Under the pieces are notes generated by a model. The model did not search any database. It saw only the letters and a list, made by a program, of their open reading frames with translations, and had not been told where the DNA came from. The translations under genes and the position numbers were made by a program. Shown in pieces: positions 1-11,594 of a stretch of DNA of 64,000 nucleotides. This DNA comes from Imbricaverruca yamaguchii (taxonomy: Eukaryota; Arthropoda; Thecostraca; Neoverrucidae). Location: the NCBI GenBank assembly GCA_034440575.1, contig JAOTOL010001340.1:523501-587500 (forward strand), written 5' to 3'. Every line of letters starts with the position of its first letter. The first letter of the stretch is position 1.

Positions 1-1720
1 GTGAATACACATTCGTGTACGATATGCAATAGGTCTTCTCCGCTCTGAGACTGGATTCGTGTTGCTTGGGAGGCTAAGGCACGTTACCCTCTAAGGGGAA
101 TGGTACCAACATAGTGATCTGTACTAATATCGTTCACTTGTCACCACCGGTTCATGATACTTTTTTATTGTGATACCTGTCAAAGTTGCACTTGCAAACA
201 GATGCCATGGACTATTGCACTTGATCACTGGGTCATCCGAAGATTCAAACCTCAAATCCTTCGTTTTTATCGTTGTGTAGAGCAGAGAAGAGCCTCTAGT
301 GAGTTTTTACACTACGCTTGCGCAATGCTCCAAGTGCAGAATGGGCGGAACAACGGAACAACGGAAGGTCAATATGAATACGGTACGGCTTCGTACTCTT
401 AGTGCTAGCACGTCTGTGGTTCATATTTCCGCCACGGAATTTATGATACTCTGTGAAGACAGGTCCCCTCTTCGTGGATGTTTAGATTGGCAGTCCTCGC
501 TTGGTAGCGTTTGCCCGTATACGCACATAAGTATACGCGTTCCATGCGATAGGTCTTCACGGAGCATATGCTTACTTGCGATCCTGCATTGCGTTGTCCG
601 GGAACAGGCAATTTCTCAGGATCTGGCGACCATTTAAGTTGCTATCTTCTTGCGTTTGTCACAACCTGGTTGAGACAACCGACTTTCAACGGTACGTTTT
701 TCTGGAGACGGTGATTGTGGGGTTCAGACTTTCCCTATCGAATTGCTAGTCCTCGGAGAAGACTGGTCCTCTCTTCGTAAGTGTTTAGTCTGACGGTCCT
801 CGCTTGAGAGTATTTGCCCGCGAATACACAGACATTCGTGTACGATATGCAATAGGTCTTCACTTAGCAGGTGTTTATACACGATTCCATCCTTCGTGGT
901 GATGTACTGAGATCGGCGGCCTGTCTAGATTCTGGTGTGCAATCCATATACGACATTCTAATAGCATTTGTGTCGAAGCCAGCTGGAAGCTCAACTGCCA
1001 ATGGCACGTTTTCCCGAATGTACGCCATCTCCGCTCTGAGACTGGCTTCATGTTGCCTGCGAGACTGGAATATAAATGTACTCGTTGGACACTCGGATGT
1101 TCCCCATTGAAGGGGAATAGTGCCTACGTGCAGTGATATGCACCAGGATCGTCCTCTGCCACCATTGGTTCAGATTAGTAGTATATTCAAAAATATATGG
1201 CCAGTGATTGAAGATGGGTATCACATCGCCGGAAGATTCGAACGTCACATCCTTGGTATTGGTCATGTTGTTGGGCAGGGAAGAAAATGCCTGCCAGTGG
1301 AGATATATGCTACGCCTGTGCAAGGCTCTAGGAGAACCAGCATAATATAAATGGAAACACCTTCGTACTCGTGGTGTAGCTTGCTTGGGATTCAGACTTC
1401 GGGCATCGAGTTCGCGGTTCTCAGTATATATCAGGTTGCGTAGGCATATAGACTGATAGCTCTCGCTTGGTAGCGTTTATTTGTGCATGCAGACGCCCCT
1501 GTGCCTACGAAACAAGTGTTGAAACGGCAAAAGTGCTCCAGTGGAATATTTACCATTGGGCATGTGCGTTGTTGTACACGTCGCACACCCGCAACAGGAT
1601 GGCCCATTTGTGCCCATGTAGGTGGAAATCCACACGCTCAGCCGGTACTGAAGGTCGATCCGCGCACCATGCATTTTTTAAAACCAGTATCCTTACTTAG
1701 GGCGATTTCTCATGTGTTCT
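1..1720. repeat. diverged tandem repeats, about 990-bp higher-order period
   Basis: Several blocks recur in order at a spacing near 992 bp. The block around the motif tccgctctgagactgg is seen at about 37 and 1029, and gaagattc(a/g)aac at about 239 and 1231. A shorter spacing near 302 bp links 548 with 850 (ataggtcttcac) and 420 with 722. Blocks beginning ttcagact are at 722 and 1390. The copies are clearly diverged and carry indels. The short ORFs inside are not conserved between copies, so I read this as an old satellite-like or segmental tandem array, not as genes. Confidence 0.5.
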
Positions 1721-1818
1721 AACGAAATAGTACGAAAACTAACGTACAATATTATTCGGATGTAGTCTGCATCCTGTGTTCATTAGTAGTATTCTGATTT
1801 AGTTTTATTCTTTTCCAG

Positions 1819-2378
1819 ATAAACTCTCGAACAGCAAGGACTACATGGACCTACTGCAACGTAACGGGGAAGGATCAAGAGGCGAAATACATGTTCACAG
1901 GGCAAGCAACGGCGAGGGAAGGAAGTGGGACAAGAAAAACGTGTGCACTTTTTGTATGACAAAGCATAGCAAGTTGGCACGACACTTGACACTCACGCGG
2001 AGACTGATGAACTTGATGTCGAGGTAGTCGCAGGTGTTAGCGAGCAACCAGACTCCGGGGACACATCAGATAAGGAAGCCATGGACTTGAATGACCCATC
2101 AGCATCGAGCCATGACAACAACACGAAACGAAGGCAATCAGGGTTATAATCAATAAACTAGTTCGGAGTCCAATACAAAAAAAAAACGGTGGTCCGATGA
2201 CGAAAAGAGGGTGGTGACGCGAGGACTAGCGGCATCCATATCGAAAATGCGCCGTCCCAGGGCCGATGAATGCAAGGAGCTGATACGTAAGAATGGAGAG
2301 ACACTCGCCGGGAGGACTTGGCGCGATGTCAAGTACTGCGCTTACAACATCATTCAAAAGGGAAAAAAGGTGCTGTGA
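1819..2378 (+). pseudogene. remnant of a zinc-finger / SANT-like domain gene
   Basis: A pyrimidine-rich tract ending in ag at 1817-1818 looks like a splice acceptor. The frame after it is open to about 1998. It encodes a short zinc-finger-like segment, CTFCMTKHSKLARHL, preceded by basic residues (KWDKKN). A +1 shift then continues into an acidic stretch (THAETDELDVEVV) that runs to a stop at about 2149. Further on, 2180-2378 encodes KRWSDDEKRVV, then LAGRTWRDVKYC. These match the tryptophan spacing of the Myb/SANT-like tail that I recall in a family of uncharacterised animal proteins with an N-terminal ARHL finger. The finger and the tail lie in different frames, so this is a decayed copy or a gene whose exon structure I cannot resolve. 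The family match is from memory, not from a search. Confidence 0.4.
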
Positions 2379-2904
2379 GATATCGCGCAAAAGTCAAAGC
2401 ATGTGTGTCTTGCCCAGACTGGTGGTCAAAGTAATAAACGAGAACTGTTACAATGTCCATTCAGAGTTTTCATATTGATGGCATCGTGCAGTTATTTTCA
2501 GTGATTCGTTAATAACAATGCAAATGCACAACTTTCAAGTGTCTCTAATCACGATGTTGATGACCAGGTGTCTTTCCATGTTCGATGACGTCTTCCGCAC
2601 AGGTAGTTGATGTCTCTGGAGCCCTCATGGATTCAGTTTTGTGACGCCACTAATTTACAGTCTCTGACCTATTCTTCAAACCAGTAGTGTAGGAACAACA
2701 AAAACAGCGAGGACAATTGTCTGGGAGCGACAGTTTTTGAATGATCAAGTAATCCAGTTTGCAGGGATTCGAACACAAGGGGCATCCTAGTTAAAAAGCG
2801 ACATGATGCTTAAAAGGCGCTTCTGTGATAATTCAGAGAAGCGTCATAGCGAGAGCGTGGATGACAAAGTATATTAAATGTCTTAGCTGTCGGGGATCGG
2901 GGAG
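2379..2904. other. no recognised feature
   Basis: I see no convincing ORF, repeat or RNA gene here. Confidence 0.5.
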
Positions 2905-3180
2905 GGTTCTCAATGTGCAGGGATCGAAATCGCGATAGATCAGTCGGTGAGAACCTGACTCTTGATCATAATGTCGTGGGTTCGAATTCCACAATCGACA
3001 GGTTCACCCAGCCGACCCGCGACCAATATGCGTGAGAGATTGGCGACACTATGTGGTCTAGCAATCAGGTGCCTCGTGAACTAATTCTGTTCTTCCCATC
3101 CAATGTTCCTCTTCCCCTCCCATCCCAAGCGGACATTCGCGAAACAATAGGGAGCGTCCGACACTTTGAGACAATATAGA
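2905..3180 (+). repeat. tRNA-Lys-derived SINE, copy 1
   Basis: At 2931-3000 the sequence folds as a tRNA-like head. The box A region is tagatcagtcggtgagaac, the anticodon region is gactCTTgatc and box B is ggttcgaattcc. The order and the CTT anticodon resemble tRNA-Lys. The acceptor stem does not pair well, so this is not a working tRNA gene. The downstream body (3013-3140), including accaat..g.gtgag.gattggcgac, recurs at 3574-3700, which is why I call it a SINE and not an isolated tRNA pseudogene. Confidence 0.5.
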
Positions 3181-3489
3181 AGCGCCATAATGGATTACTA
3201 CGCTGTCATCTGAACTCCTATGACGCCCTGTGAAGTTATGGGGAGGGGCTTTAAATTATAGGTGAGGATGCTGAGGTGCCTAACGAGCAGAGGGCGACAC
3301 TGCAAGCATATTCCGCCATCATACAAGTTAGAATAACGTTCCTCGGGTCGTACTGGGGCACTGCAGCACCTGCAGGGACCCTTACAATTCCAAGGGGGTG
3401 TCCGAAGCTTCGAAGGGTATCCCGACACATTGGCAAGGCCAACATAGCGGTGTGGGCGGCAACATAATATTGTGGCGCCCCTTTGCCCA

Positions 3490-3735
3490 TCCGAGAGCGC
3501 CTCAGCAAATATTTGGGCGTCTCTGTACTTGCTTCACAGCTGTAAGGTGGTGAGCTTGAGTCCCACCTGCCTCTACTCGTCGCCCGCAACCAATCTGAGT
3601 GAGGGATTGGCGACGCTACGTGACCAAACAGTGGACTCGTATGACCAACAGACCGCGCTCAGAAGCTTTTAGGAGGCACCTGAGAACTCGTCAGGGGAAC
3701 CCTTTCCTCCCACATGAAGCCTCGAAAGTATGAGT
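3490..3735 (+). repeat. tRNA-derived SINE, copy 2 (same body as copy 1)
   Basis: The stretch from about 3574 repeats the body of the element at 2905-3180: cgcaaccaatctgagtgagg, then gattggcgac, then the block ending in ggcacct and the pyrimidine-rich cctttcctccc. The tRNA-like head is more decayed, but a box B-like gagcttgagtccc remains at about 3551. The two copies are in the same orientation about 560 bp apart. Confidence 0.4.
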
Positions 3736-3739
3736 TGCC

Positions 3740-5070
3740 TACTAGAGTTGTGTGTTATCAAGGACACTTCGACGACCGTGCTCGATAGACGGGGGGGCTG
3801 CGATTTCGCCCTGTGTAACATTGCCCTGGCACCGTACCCTCGTATCCCTCGCCTTCACCAACTACGCACATGCTTCAGATACAAACATTTATGTTGGTGT
3901 GCAGTGTGAACCTTTATTGCCTGTTCATTTTCGCCTAGGAAGTATTTCGCTTGTGTTGGTCGGGTGCCTCTTTCTGCCAATGAAGTGTGTTACCAATCAA
4001 CTGTTTTCATTTTTGGTTCATGGTGTGAACAAAAATAACTGATGACGTCATCCAGCACTGCCACTGGCGTTGTGCAAATTGTTAATGATGTTCTCTGCAG
4101 GTTTATGTCCTTGGGAACAACCTAGATGCAAGGAATGAACGGGGCATGTAAGTGGTGCCCCACGATGGCACACTTCCCTCTCGGGTACCACAAATGCTTG
4201 CGGACCGAATAATATAGTTGCTTCCTACCATACTTGTACGTTAATGTAATAGCATACTGTGTACTGTACTGCACTTAAAGTAATGGTGTAACTGTACACC
4301 GACATCACGTGTAATGGTACACCGACATTACGCCTCTCGCGCCCACCACTATTAGAACAGTTGACATATTACGTGCAAGATCTGCCAAACGAGTGGGTGA
4401 CCTCTCCCGGCACAATGGCGGTCGCCGTAGACCTCATACTTGCATGAGGTCTACGGAAAACCACGACCCCTTAGATTGGTACACATGCTGTATATTTGTG
4501 GAAAATATAAGTGGTAGTGGTGTTCATCCTCCGTTGGGTCCCATGTTAAATCCTATTGGAAATTACCCACTAAGTGAAAAATTGAAATTTGTTATGCTCT
4601 AGCTTTCATCCAGTTCTTCCTTGGGATACCGGGTTATTAGTTCAGAGTTATGTTTAAGTGCAGCGGATGCTTGGATAGGATGGATATTGAAGATATCTTG
4701 AACTCGACCTCTTTCCATGTGATACTGGTATGAGATGAACTGGCGTGAAGACGGTGCGTTTGGTAGATTTAACTGGCAACTGCACCTTACAAGGTATAAA
4801 TATTGTCATTCTTCGCCATCAAGAAATAACACATCATAATGACTTCAAATAAATTATGAAGTTACATATAAGAATTCCACACTTTATATTGAATGTCCGA
4901 ACGCAGTCCCCTCCACTGTCTCAGTCCGTGTGATGCATGTTAGCATGACCGGAGCCATGATGCCCTACCTGGAAGTGTTCCTGTGCGTCTTGCCCACAAA
5001 TAATAATATTCATAAGGTATAAATAGTTCGCAATCACGCATGTGTTGGTTGGCTGGCATATTATTCGTTA
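3740..5070. other. intergenic, one perfect hairpin
   Basis: No gene is recognised. A perfect inverted repeat lies at 4425-4456: 13-bp arms (ccgtagacctcat and its complement) with a 6-nt loop. The rest is ordinary AT-rich sequence. Confidence 0.5.
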
Positions 5071-5172
5071 ATAAAGACATATAGACATAAAATATTAGTG
5101 CAACTATGAGCCACAAGGGCCCTTCTTGGTTGCACTCTGTACACTGAACCAGTTGCCCACCAAATATCTCAA

Positions 5173-7409
5173 TCAACCCTCCCTGTAATACTGAAAAGCA
5201 AGCCCTCTATTCTTATAATGATTGTCTATGCTGTTTTTAAAGACGTTCAATGTGCTGCTCCTTACAATGGTTTCTGGCAGTTGGTTCCAGTGTTCTACTA
5301 CCCTGTTGGTGAAGAAAGACTGTCTTAACCTTGTTCTGCTGTGGTTAACTTTAATTTTGAATTGATGACCTCTAATTGCATCATTTCTGTTAAATTCAAA
5401 CATTTCCCCAAGATGTCCTCTCTCCTGACCATGGACAAATTTAAAGACCTCGATGAGATCTCCTTTCAGCCTTCTATATCTAAGTGAAAACATATTCAAT
5501 TTCTTCAAGCTTTCCTCATATGCCAGGTTGCTTACACCATTAACCATTTTTGTAGCCCTCTTTTGTACTCTCTCTAAAAGCAAACAATCTTTTTCATAGC
5601 TAGGAGACCAAGCTTGGATGCAGTATTCCAAATGTGGCCTGGCATATGCACAGTAAAGTTTCCTGATGACTTCCTCACTTCTGTATGATATATTCCTACT
5701 TATTGCCCCAAGTATTCTCAGTGCCTTCTTCCTGGCTTCCTTGGTCTGTTCTGATGCCCCAATTTTGTGTTTAGAATAACACCTGAATCCTTCTCCGGTT
5801 GAGTCCCTGATAGCATTTGGCCACCACCATGTATGCAGCCTTCATATGCTGCTGACCTACACGCACGATTTTGCACTTATCGAAAGTAAATTTCATTTGC
5901 CATTCTTCGGACCACTTCACAAGATCGTCTAGGTCTTTTTGCAGCGAGATATGCTCATTTTGACCTGTTATTGCCCTGAAGACTTTCAAATCATCCGCAA
6001 ATTTCAAAACCTTACTGCTTAGGCCACTTTCAATGTTATTTACAAATATAATGAACAGTAGTGGCCCCAGCACTGACCCCAGGGAGACTCCAATTAGAAC
6101 ATTTTGCCATGATGACTTTGTACCATTTAGCATCACTCTTTGTTGTCTATCTGAAAGCCACAACTCTATCCATTTTAAGATACTACCTGCAATACCATGG
6201 GCCTGAAGCTGTATCATTAACCGTGTATGGGGTACCTTGTCAAAGGCCTTACTAAAGTCAAGATATGCTGCATCAACCTGATTTCCCTGATCAAATTGTT
6301 CTGTGGCGAAGTTAAAAAATTCCAAGAGATTTGTGAGGCATGATCGCCATTTCCTAAACCCATGTTGAGTATCTTGAATCAATCTGCTACCTTCCAGATA
6401 ACTAACTATTATATCCTTGATAATTGATTCGAGTACCTTGCAGACTAGGGATGTGAGACTTACTGGCCTATAGTTTTCAACTTTCCCTCTTTCTCCTTTC
6501 TTGAAAATAGGAACTACATTTGTCATTTTCCAATCTGGTGGAATTTCATTTTGTGAAACAGATCTACAAAATATTATAATAAGTGGAAATGCCAGTTCCT
6601 TTTCAGCTTCCCGCAATACCCCAGCATAAATTTCATGAGGTCCTGCTGCCTTGTTTGACTTTATTTTCCTGATATGATTGAAAACAACATCACTATCAAT
6701 GAAATCAACATCATTTATCCGATCACATGTCATTGAACTATGGTGTACGGTCGGCAGATTGGTCAAATCTTCCAATGTAAACACTGATTTAAACTGCTTG
6801 CTCAGCTCCTCAACCATCTCAGCATCCTCACCCAAAATAGTCCCATTTACTTCCAGTGGACAAATTGTGCTAGAAACTTTACTCAGCTTGTAGAAACTGA
6901 AAAAAAAACTTTTCGCTGTCCCCATTACTGTTCCTAGCTAAATCCATTTATTTTGCTCGCTTTGCTGCTCTGGTTTTTTGCTTCACAGTGTCCCTAGCTC
7001 TTCGATATGCCTTAAGATTTACGATATTTGAAGGTTCCTTAGGCACTCTAAATACAGCTTTCTTAGCCTTAATTGCCTTTATCAAGTCTGGTGTAAGCCA
7101 TGCTAGCTTTCCTTTCCTTCTTTTGGGGACATGTCTAATCTGAATTTCCTTCTAGTAAGATTTGAACTTTTCCCACATTTCACAGGCATTTAAATTGGAG
7201 AATTCTTCTTCCAATCTTATGGCACTTAAAGCCGCTCTCATGCAGTCAAAGTCTGCTCTGATGAAATTTGGAACCTTTACCAAATTATCCTTAATAATAT
7301 CCACTACATGTGCCTTGGATCTAACTATGTTATGGTCACTTCTTCCCAGAGTTTCTCCTACAGTCAAGTCTTGAACCAAGTCACTTAAATCTGAGAATAC
7401 AAGGTCCAA
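5173..7409 (-). pseudogene. CR1-like ORF2 (EN-RT) remnant, copy A
   Basis: In its active form this is the CR1 polyprotein that nicks the target DNA and reverse-transcribes the element RNA. Three open pieces remain in different frames. The first, 7152-7409, is the linker after the endonuclease (FADDL and QGS lie further on). The second, 5771-6925, is the RT, with AAGPHEIYAG, FSKAFDKVPH (motif A), an altered GVSLGSVLGP in place of the family GVPQGSVLGP (motif B) and LKFADDLKVF (motif C). The third, 5173-5631, is the conserved tail with HLEYCIQAWSPSY and NHYKNRGLAFQYYREG, the family C-terminus. At least two frameshifts, the SINE insertion and the changed motif B make it inactive. Copies B and D give the reference frame. 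Confidence 0.8.
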
Positions 7410-7466
7410 GAATGAGCCATGCCTGGTAGGTTCCTTTAGAAATTGGTGTAAGAACAGGTCCTCTTC

Positions 7467-7835
7467 TTTTTTTCTTCTTTAAAAAAAATTAATCCGAGTT
7501 GTTGCTGGGGTGGCTTGATGAACCAGGGTTCTATTGCTAAGCAGAGCTTGTTGCGTGAACCCTGGCCCCACCACCCGATCCATGGATTCCAGTTCAACGG
7601 CAGAATTTTGACCGAGAGTTTAACGTGCCGCCAATGCACCGACACGGCCGCCCGGTAGCTCGTCCCCGGCCTTATCGGGCCAGCTGTCAACTGATACTCC
7701 CGGCCGGGGGCTAAATGCGAGCGCGCGAAGCGACTCGAACCCTGTGTTGCCAGTTCAGGGAGACCAGTGCAGGCCAGCGTTCTATCCAACTGAGCTACCG
7801 GAGTGGCAAAGCGTTTACTAGGCATTGTCTCTTGC
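7467..7835 (-). repeat. tRNA-derived SINE (family 2) inserted in CR1-like copy A
   Basis: On the minus strand the head reads ccggtagctcagttggatag (box A) followed by ggttcgagtcg (box B). The body contains ccccggccggga and cacgttaaact, then a homopolymer-rich tail. The same sequence occurs on the plus strand at 44026-44370. The host LINE reads through as aggtcctcttcaagg in copies B and D. Here the SINE is flanked by aggtcctcttc (7456-7466) and aggcctcttc (7836-7845), a target duplication with one difference. The box A and box B sites imply RNA polymerase III transcription of the source element. Confidence 0.75.
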
Positions 7836-7944
7836 AGGCCTCTTCAAGGCATTTCCTAAATATTTTGCATCATGGGAAGCCAATGCCAACATTTTCTTAT
7901 CCTTCTAGATTAAAGTCACCAAGAATAAGGCACTTCCTCCGAAA

Positions 7945-8860
7945 GTATATGTATGTAATATATGAGCAACGGCGAAAATGTGTCTGGGGAACTCTTGCAC
8001 ATTGATAGAACTGAACGGTTTGAAAATTGCATTCGCTGTTCTTTTGTCGGGTTTTCAGTTGAGTCGGACAATTATATACCTGGTCTTCTAGACGTGTGGT
8101 TATATTTTTATATTGATCTTGAGCATTACATCAATTGCTAATTTATTGTATCAGCAGATCAAGTGGCCTAAATATGGCATGCAAATATACCTGAGAACAA
8201 ATTCGATTATCACGAGCGCCAGAGGGTCTCTCATATAACACGCAGAAGAGGGGAGGAAGTGGAGGTGGGGGTGATTCGTCCTCTGCCCGTAAGATTCCGG
8301 AAACTACCGAAGTTATACGCACACAATTTGGAGGGTACATTGTGAATGCACTAGCTTGAATGCAAATTTGGAGGCCCTAGGATTTTTAGGTCAAATGAGG
8401 TCGTGATCGGCTGAATCACCGCACTGTCGCTCTACCGTACCGACGAAACCTTTGTAACCTTGAATGCTCGCTGGCCACTCCTTGGTCAGCCGATTTGATA
8501 CCCCCGCAATTCGTATATTTGATAACGGATTTTGATTTGTGTTACATATGATGCGCTTATCGATTTTTTACGAATTCACGACATTGCATTACAATGCCGC
8601 CGCCAGTTTATGAGATAATGTAAACAAAAATACAAACGGACGGATTCCGTCCCCCCCCCCACACACACACACTCCTCCAGTACGCGTGTGAAACAGCCAC
8701 ATCTTATACCTATCTTAATCCTGTGGCACTTTGTCCCCTCAATAATTTTCATAAAACAACACAAATGCGGCAGCCGTTCCGGCTGCTCCTGCGCATGCTA
8801 TCCGAACTGGGTACCCCAGGAAATTCCCAGCACGACCGTGAGCTGTTGAGGAATATATCA
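7945..8860. other. no recognised gene
   Basis: Ordinary sequence with a short poly-C and (CA)n run at 8650-8672. I find no conserved ORF. Confidence 0.45.
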
Positions 8861-9310
8861 TCAATGGCTGCCGCACGCAACATGGACAGCATTATCGCCG
8901 TTGTCAGAGGAGGCTCCTTTGGCCGAACTGGCCACCGCAGCTGACAAATTCTGAGAAGCCTCCGCTTGGTGTCAGCAATGGTGGCAGGATATTCAGCAGC
9001 GCAGACGGTGCCAGTCAGCGCAGTGTATCCCGACACCAGTACGCTGGCCACACTACAGGGTATAGTCGCGACGTTAAGGGCGACTGTCATTCACCGGGAA
9101 ACCGTCCGGAGTGATAGGTCACGAGAGTGAATCGGCGGACGTCACTATTTCCAGGGCCATAGACGCTCCCGCTCCGATGGCAGCCCGCAGTTGTAAGCTT
9201 TTCGCTGCATGCCCACATCCATTTCATATTGTGGGGGGAGTCACTGTTGGAGGGGCAAAATTGAACATTGGGGGCAAACGCTCCTTCAAAAGTACATAAA
9301 ACAACACCCC
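8860..9310. repeat. interspersed repeat shared with 42990-43385
   Basis: The two regions share, in order, gtgagctgttga, then a block like acagcattatcgccgttgtcagagg, then (g)tcac..., tttc-agggccat, and finally ggaggggcaaaattgaaca followed by g-rich sequence and aaaacaa.ac.cc. Identity is moderate and there are large indels. The class of element is unknown. The ORFs on the two strands are not preserved between copies. Confidence 0.4.
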
Positions 9311-9944
9311 TGCTCGAACCTCACTGGCTAGGCACCCTGCTAATGCTAGGCTGTCATTTTCCCTATTAAGCATGAAAAGATGTCCTCAGTTAAGGACTGG
9401 ATACCCCTGGCTTTGTGAAAGATAACAAGCCTTATCCCTAAGATTACTTGGGTGTTCGTCCACTGTGGGGTGCCCCTCACAGGCGCTGTCAAGTGGGTAC
9501 ATAGCCATTTGCCCCTCCCTTAGAGACTGAATTGGTCCTTAGAACCAGGCCGGCGACTGCTTCGCCTGGAGACGGTGTATGTTATGTCACGGCATATACT
9601 TTATGTGTTTTTTAATACTCCGGGTCAGTTCTACTTCTGGGCCCTCTGGAAAATGGTATCCGAAATGGAGAGTTTTCAGATTTTGAGAGGTAGAATTGCC
9701 GGCGCTTCCCCGCCAGGCCATCTGGGCGGATTCTGACTGCGCGTCTGGTGCAAGGGTGGAAATCTCTCGCAAAACTGGGAGGTCCAGGTCCCTATGTTCA
9801 GGAAATATTTGCATCGAGTAGGTAAAATGACAAATTCACAGTAGCATAGCACCAAACCAGGGGGTTCGTACCCCGTGACCAACCTGTTATATCCTGCACC
9901 AGGTGCCCCGTGCTACGCGCCACGCCTGCGCTATTGCACGTGTC
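9311..9944. other. no recognised feature
   Basis: No gene or repeat recognised. Confidence 0.4.
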
Positions 9945-9952
9945 TGTACATG

Positions 9953-10570
9953 CACTGGCGGATCCAGGGAGGGGGAGGCATTCCGACCATGCCCCCCCGA
10001 AGCGCTTCAAAGGGGGCCCTAGTGTCTTTTGACCCCCCAAACCAACAAAAGTAAACTGAATTAAAATGCAGTAACCTTTGCTGAGGTAAAAGTGGCGTTC
10101 CGGGTGAAATAATCTCCAATTTTAAAGGTAATTTTAATAATTGGAAGCCCAGTATGGTAGCATAGTACATTCTGACACATCGAGGGTTCTATGCTGTTGA
10201 AGTTCTGCTTACAGCAAGAGATGACAAAATCAGCAGTTCAATATTCATTCGTCAGACAGGTTCATGAAGTTAGTTTAGCCAGTAACGGGCAAGCAGACCC
10301 AGTGAGCCCAGTTGAGCAGCATGCTTCGTATGTTGGTGTTGGGGATTGCTAAAATGAAGGGATAGGCTACATATGCTTTTTTAATGGGCCTCATAATGGT
10401 CGAAATCCGGCGATATTAAACCAAAAATAACGGCAGAATGGGCACACTCCAAATCCGTTCGACCCCTCTCATGCAAATCCTAGGCACGCCATTGGGGGAG
10501 GGGCGGAGACTGACACCGGAAGCCAAGAGTTGCCCCCCCCCCCCAAACCGGTGGGCTAGATCCGCCAGCG
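9953..10570. mobile_element. 618-bp hAT-like MITE with perfect 8-bp target duplication
   Basis: The element starts cactggcggatccagg and ends ctagatccgccagcg, so the termini are imperfect inverted repeats of about 15 bp of the type C(A)GTGGCGGATCC. It is flanked on both sides by tgtacatg (9945-9952 and 10571-10578). An 8-bp duplication is the hallmark of hAT-superfamily insertion. No transposase frame is visible, so it is non-autonomous. The termini resemble those of the 282-bp MITEs at 37499 and 40078. Confidence 0.8.
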
Positions 10571-10578
10571 TGTACATG

Positions 10579-10985
10579 TCAGTCTTGCTTCAACCTTATT
10601 GATATTGCTAAGATATACAGTTACATGTCATAAGAAAGGTTGTCATCCAACAAGGAAGGTATCATCGCATCCGAGGGGCTAGTCGGTATGGTTCTCGGAT
10701 ATGAGTGTATGAAATATACATGACGTAATCAGTCGACACGGTCCTCGGTTTTGTGTTTATGCGGGCGATGTCCATGTATGACGTCACTGTGACGTCAGGT
10801 CCTTACATGGTAGGACTTTCCCGTGGTGGTCGATTCAGGTTCTGGTGGTCGTGCTTATTGCCACCGGGCACTTAGACCTATATATATCCTAGAAAATATT
10901 AATAAAACCATCTAACTTGCGTATGAAAGGTGACCACGCTGGTCCCCACAAGGCGTTTGAAAAACCAAGGTCCTCATTTGGGACC
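10579..10985. other. no recognised feature
   Basis: Nothing recognised apart from short tgacgtca-type palindromes near 10782-10797. Confidence 0.4.
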
Positions 10986-10987
10986 AT

Positions 10988-10988
10988 T

Positions 10989-11076
<88 letters not shown>

Positions 11077-11091
11077 CGTGCGCATGTGCGC

Positions 11092-11125
<34 letters not shown>
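10988..11125. repeat. (TG)n microsatellite with TGCG interruptions
   Basis: About 138 bp of alternating gt with scattered gc steps. The apparent ORFs here on both strands (Cys-Val and His-Thr runs) are products of the repeat. Confidence 0.95.
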
Positions 11126-11129
<4 letters not shown>

Positions 11130-11594
11130 ACTTAACCATATATAAAGTTGAAAACACCCAACCACTGGTTCCTCCCACATTCCACCCGGCAACAAGCCCA
11201 TGCTTAGCTGGGTGGAGTTGTGGGAGGAGGCAAGAGTTAAAAAAAAAAAAATCAGGAGTGATCACCACCATCCGCCCACAGACCAGCTGCTAACATTATA
11301 GTTTAGACCCTAATTTCTTGTTGGGATGGATCCAGGGTCAGTCATATCCAGGATCAGTCATGCCTCCTTTGGATATGACTACTAACAGCATTCTTTATTA
11401 TTAGTCTTACTGCTCTAATACCCGATGCTTTGTATGCTTCTTTATATGTTTTACATCCCTTAACTGGGAGTGCCGCGACTTTACTGTTTATTTTATGGTG
11501 TTAACATAAGGTGCTTGCAGTTGTTGGGTAAGGGGAGGGGGCGCTCCTGGTCACCTGATCTTGGGTGGCGGACATTTAAATAAATTAAAAAAAA
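11126..11594. other. no recognised feature
   Basis: Contains a poly-A run at 11239-11250. No gene recognised. Confidence 0.4.

Larger units (their letters stand above)
5073..7940 (-). mobile_element. CR1-like LINE copy A, 5'-truncated, split by a SINE
   Basis: This minus-strand copy of the family also seen at 11595, 28961, 32674 and 52484 starts at its 3' tail, where copies of an octamer like tctttatg (plus-strand cataaaga) lie next to ttagtgcaac. It then covers the whole RT region and the C-terminal part of the endonuclease. A tRNA-derived SINE occupies 7467-7835. Endonuclease homology resumes at about 7840 and stops near 7940, where the copy is truncated. The order from the 3' end is C-terminal domain, RT and EN, as in CR1-clade elements. 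Confidence 0.85.

Noticed and set aside
2931..3000. Functional tRNA-Lys gene
   Set aside because: The acceptor stem does not pair, there is no terminator T-run, and the downstream body is repeated at 3574.
4425..4456. Transcription terminator hairpin
   Set aside because: Perfect stem, but no following T-run and a eukaryotic context.
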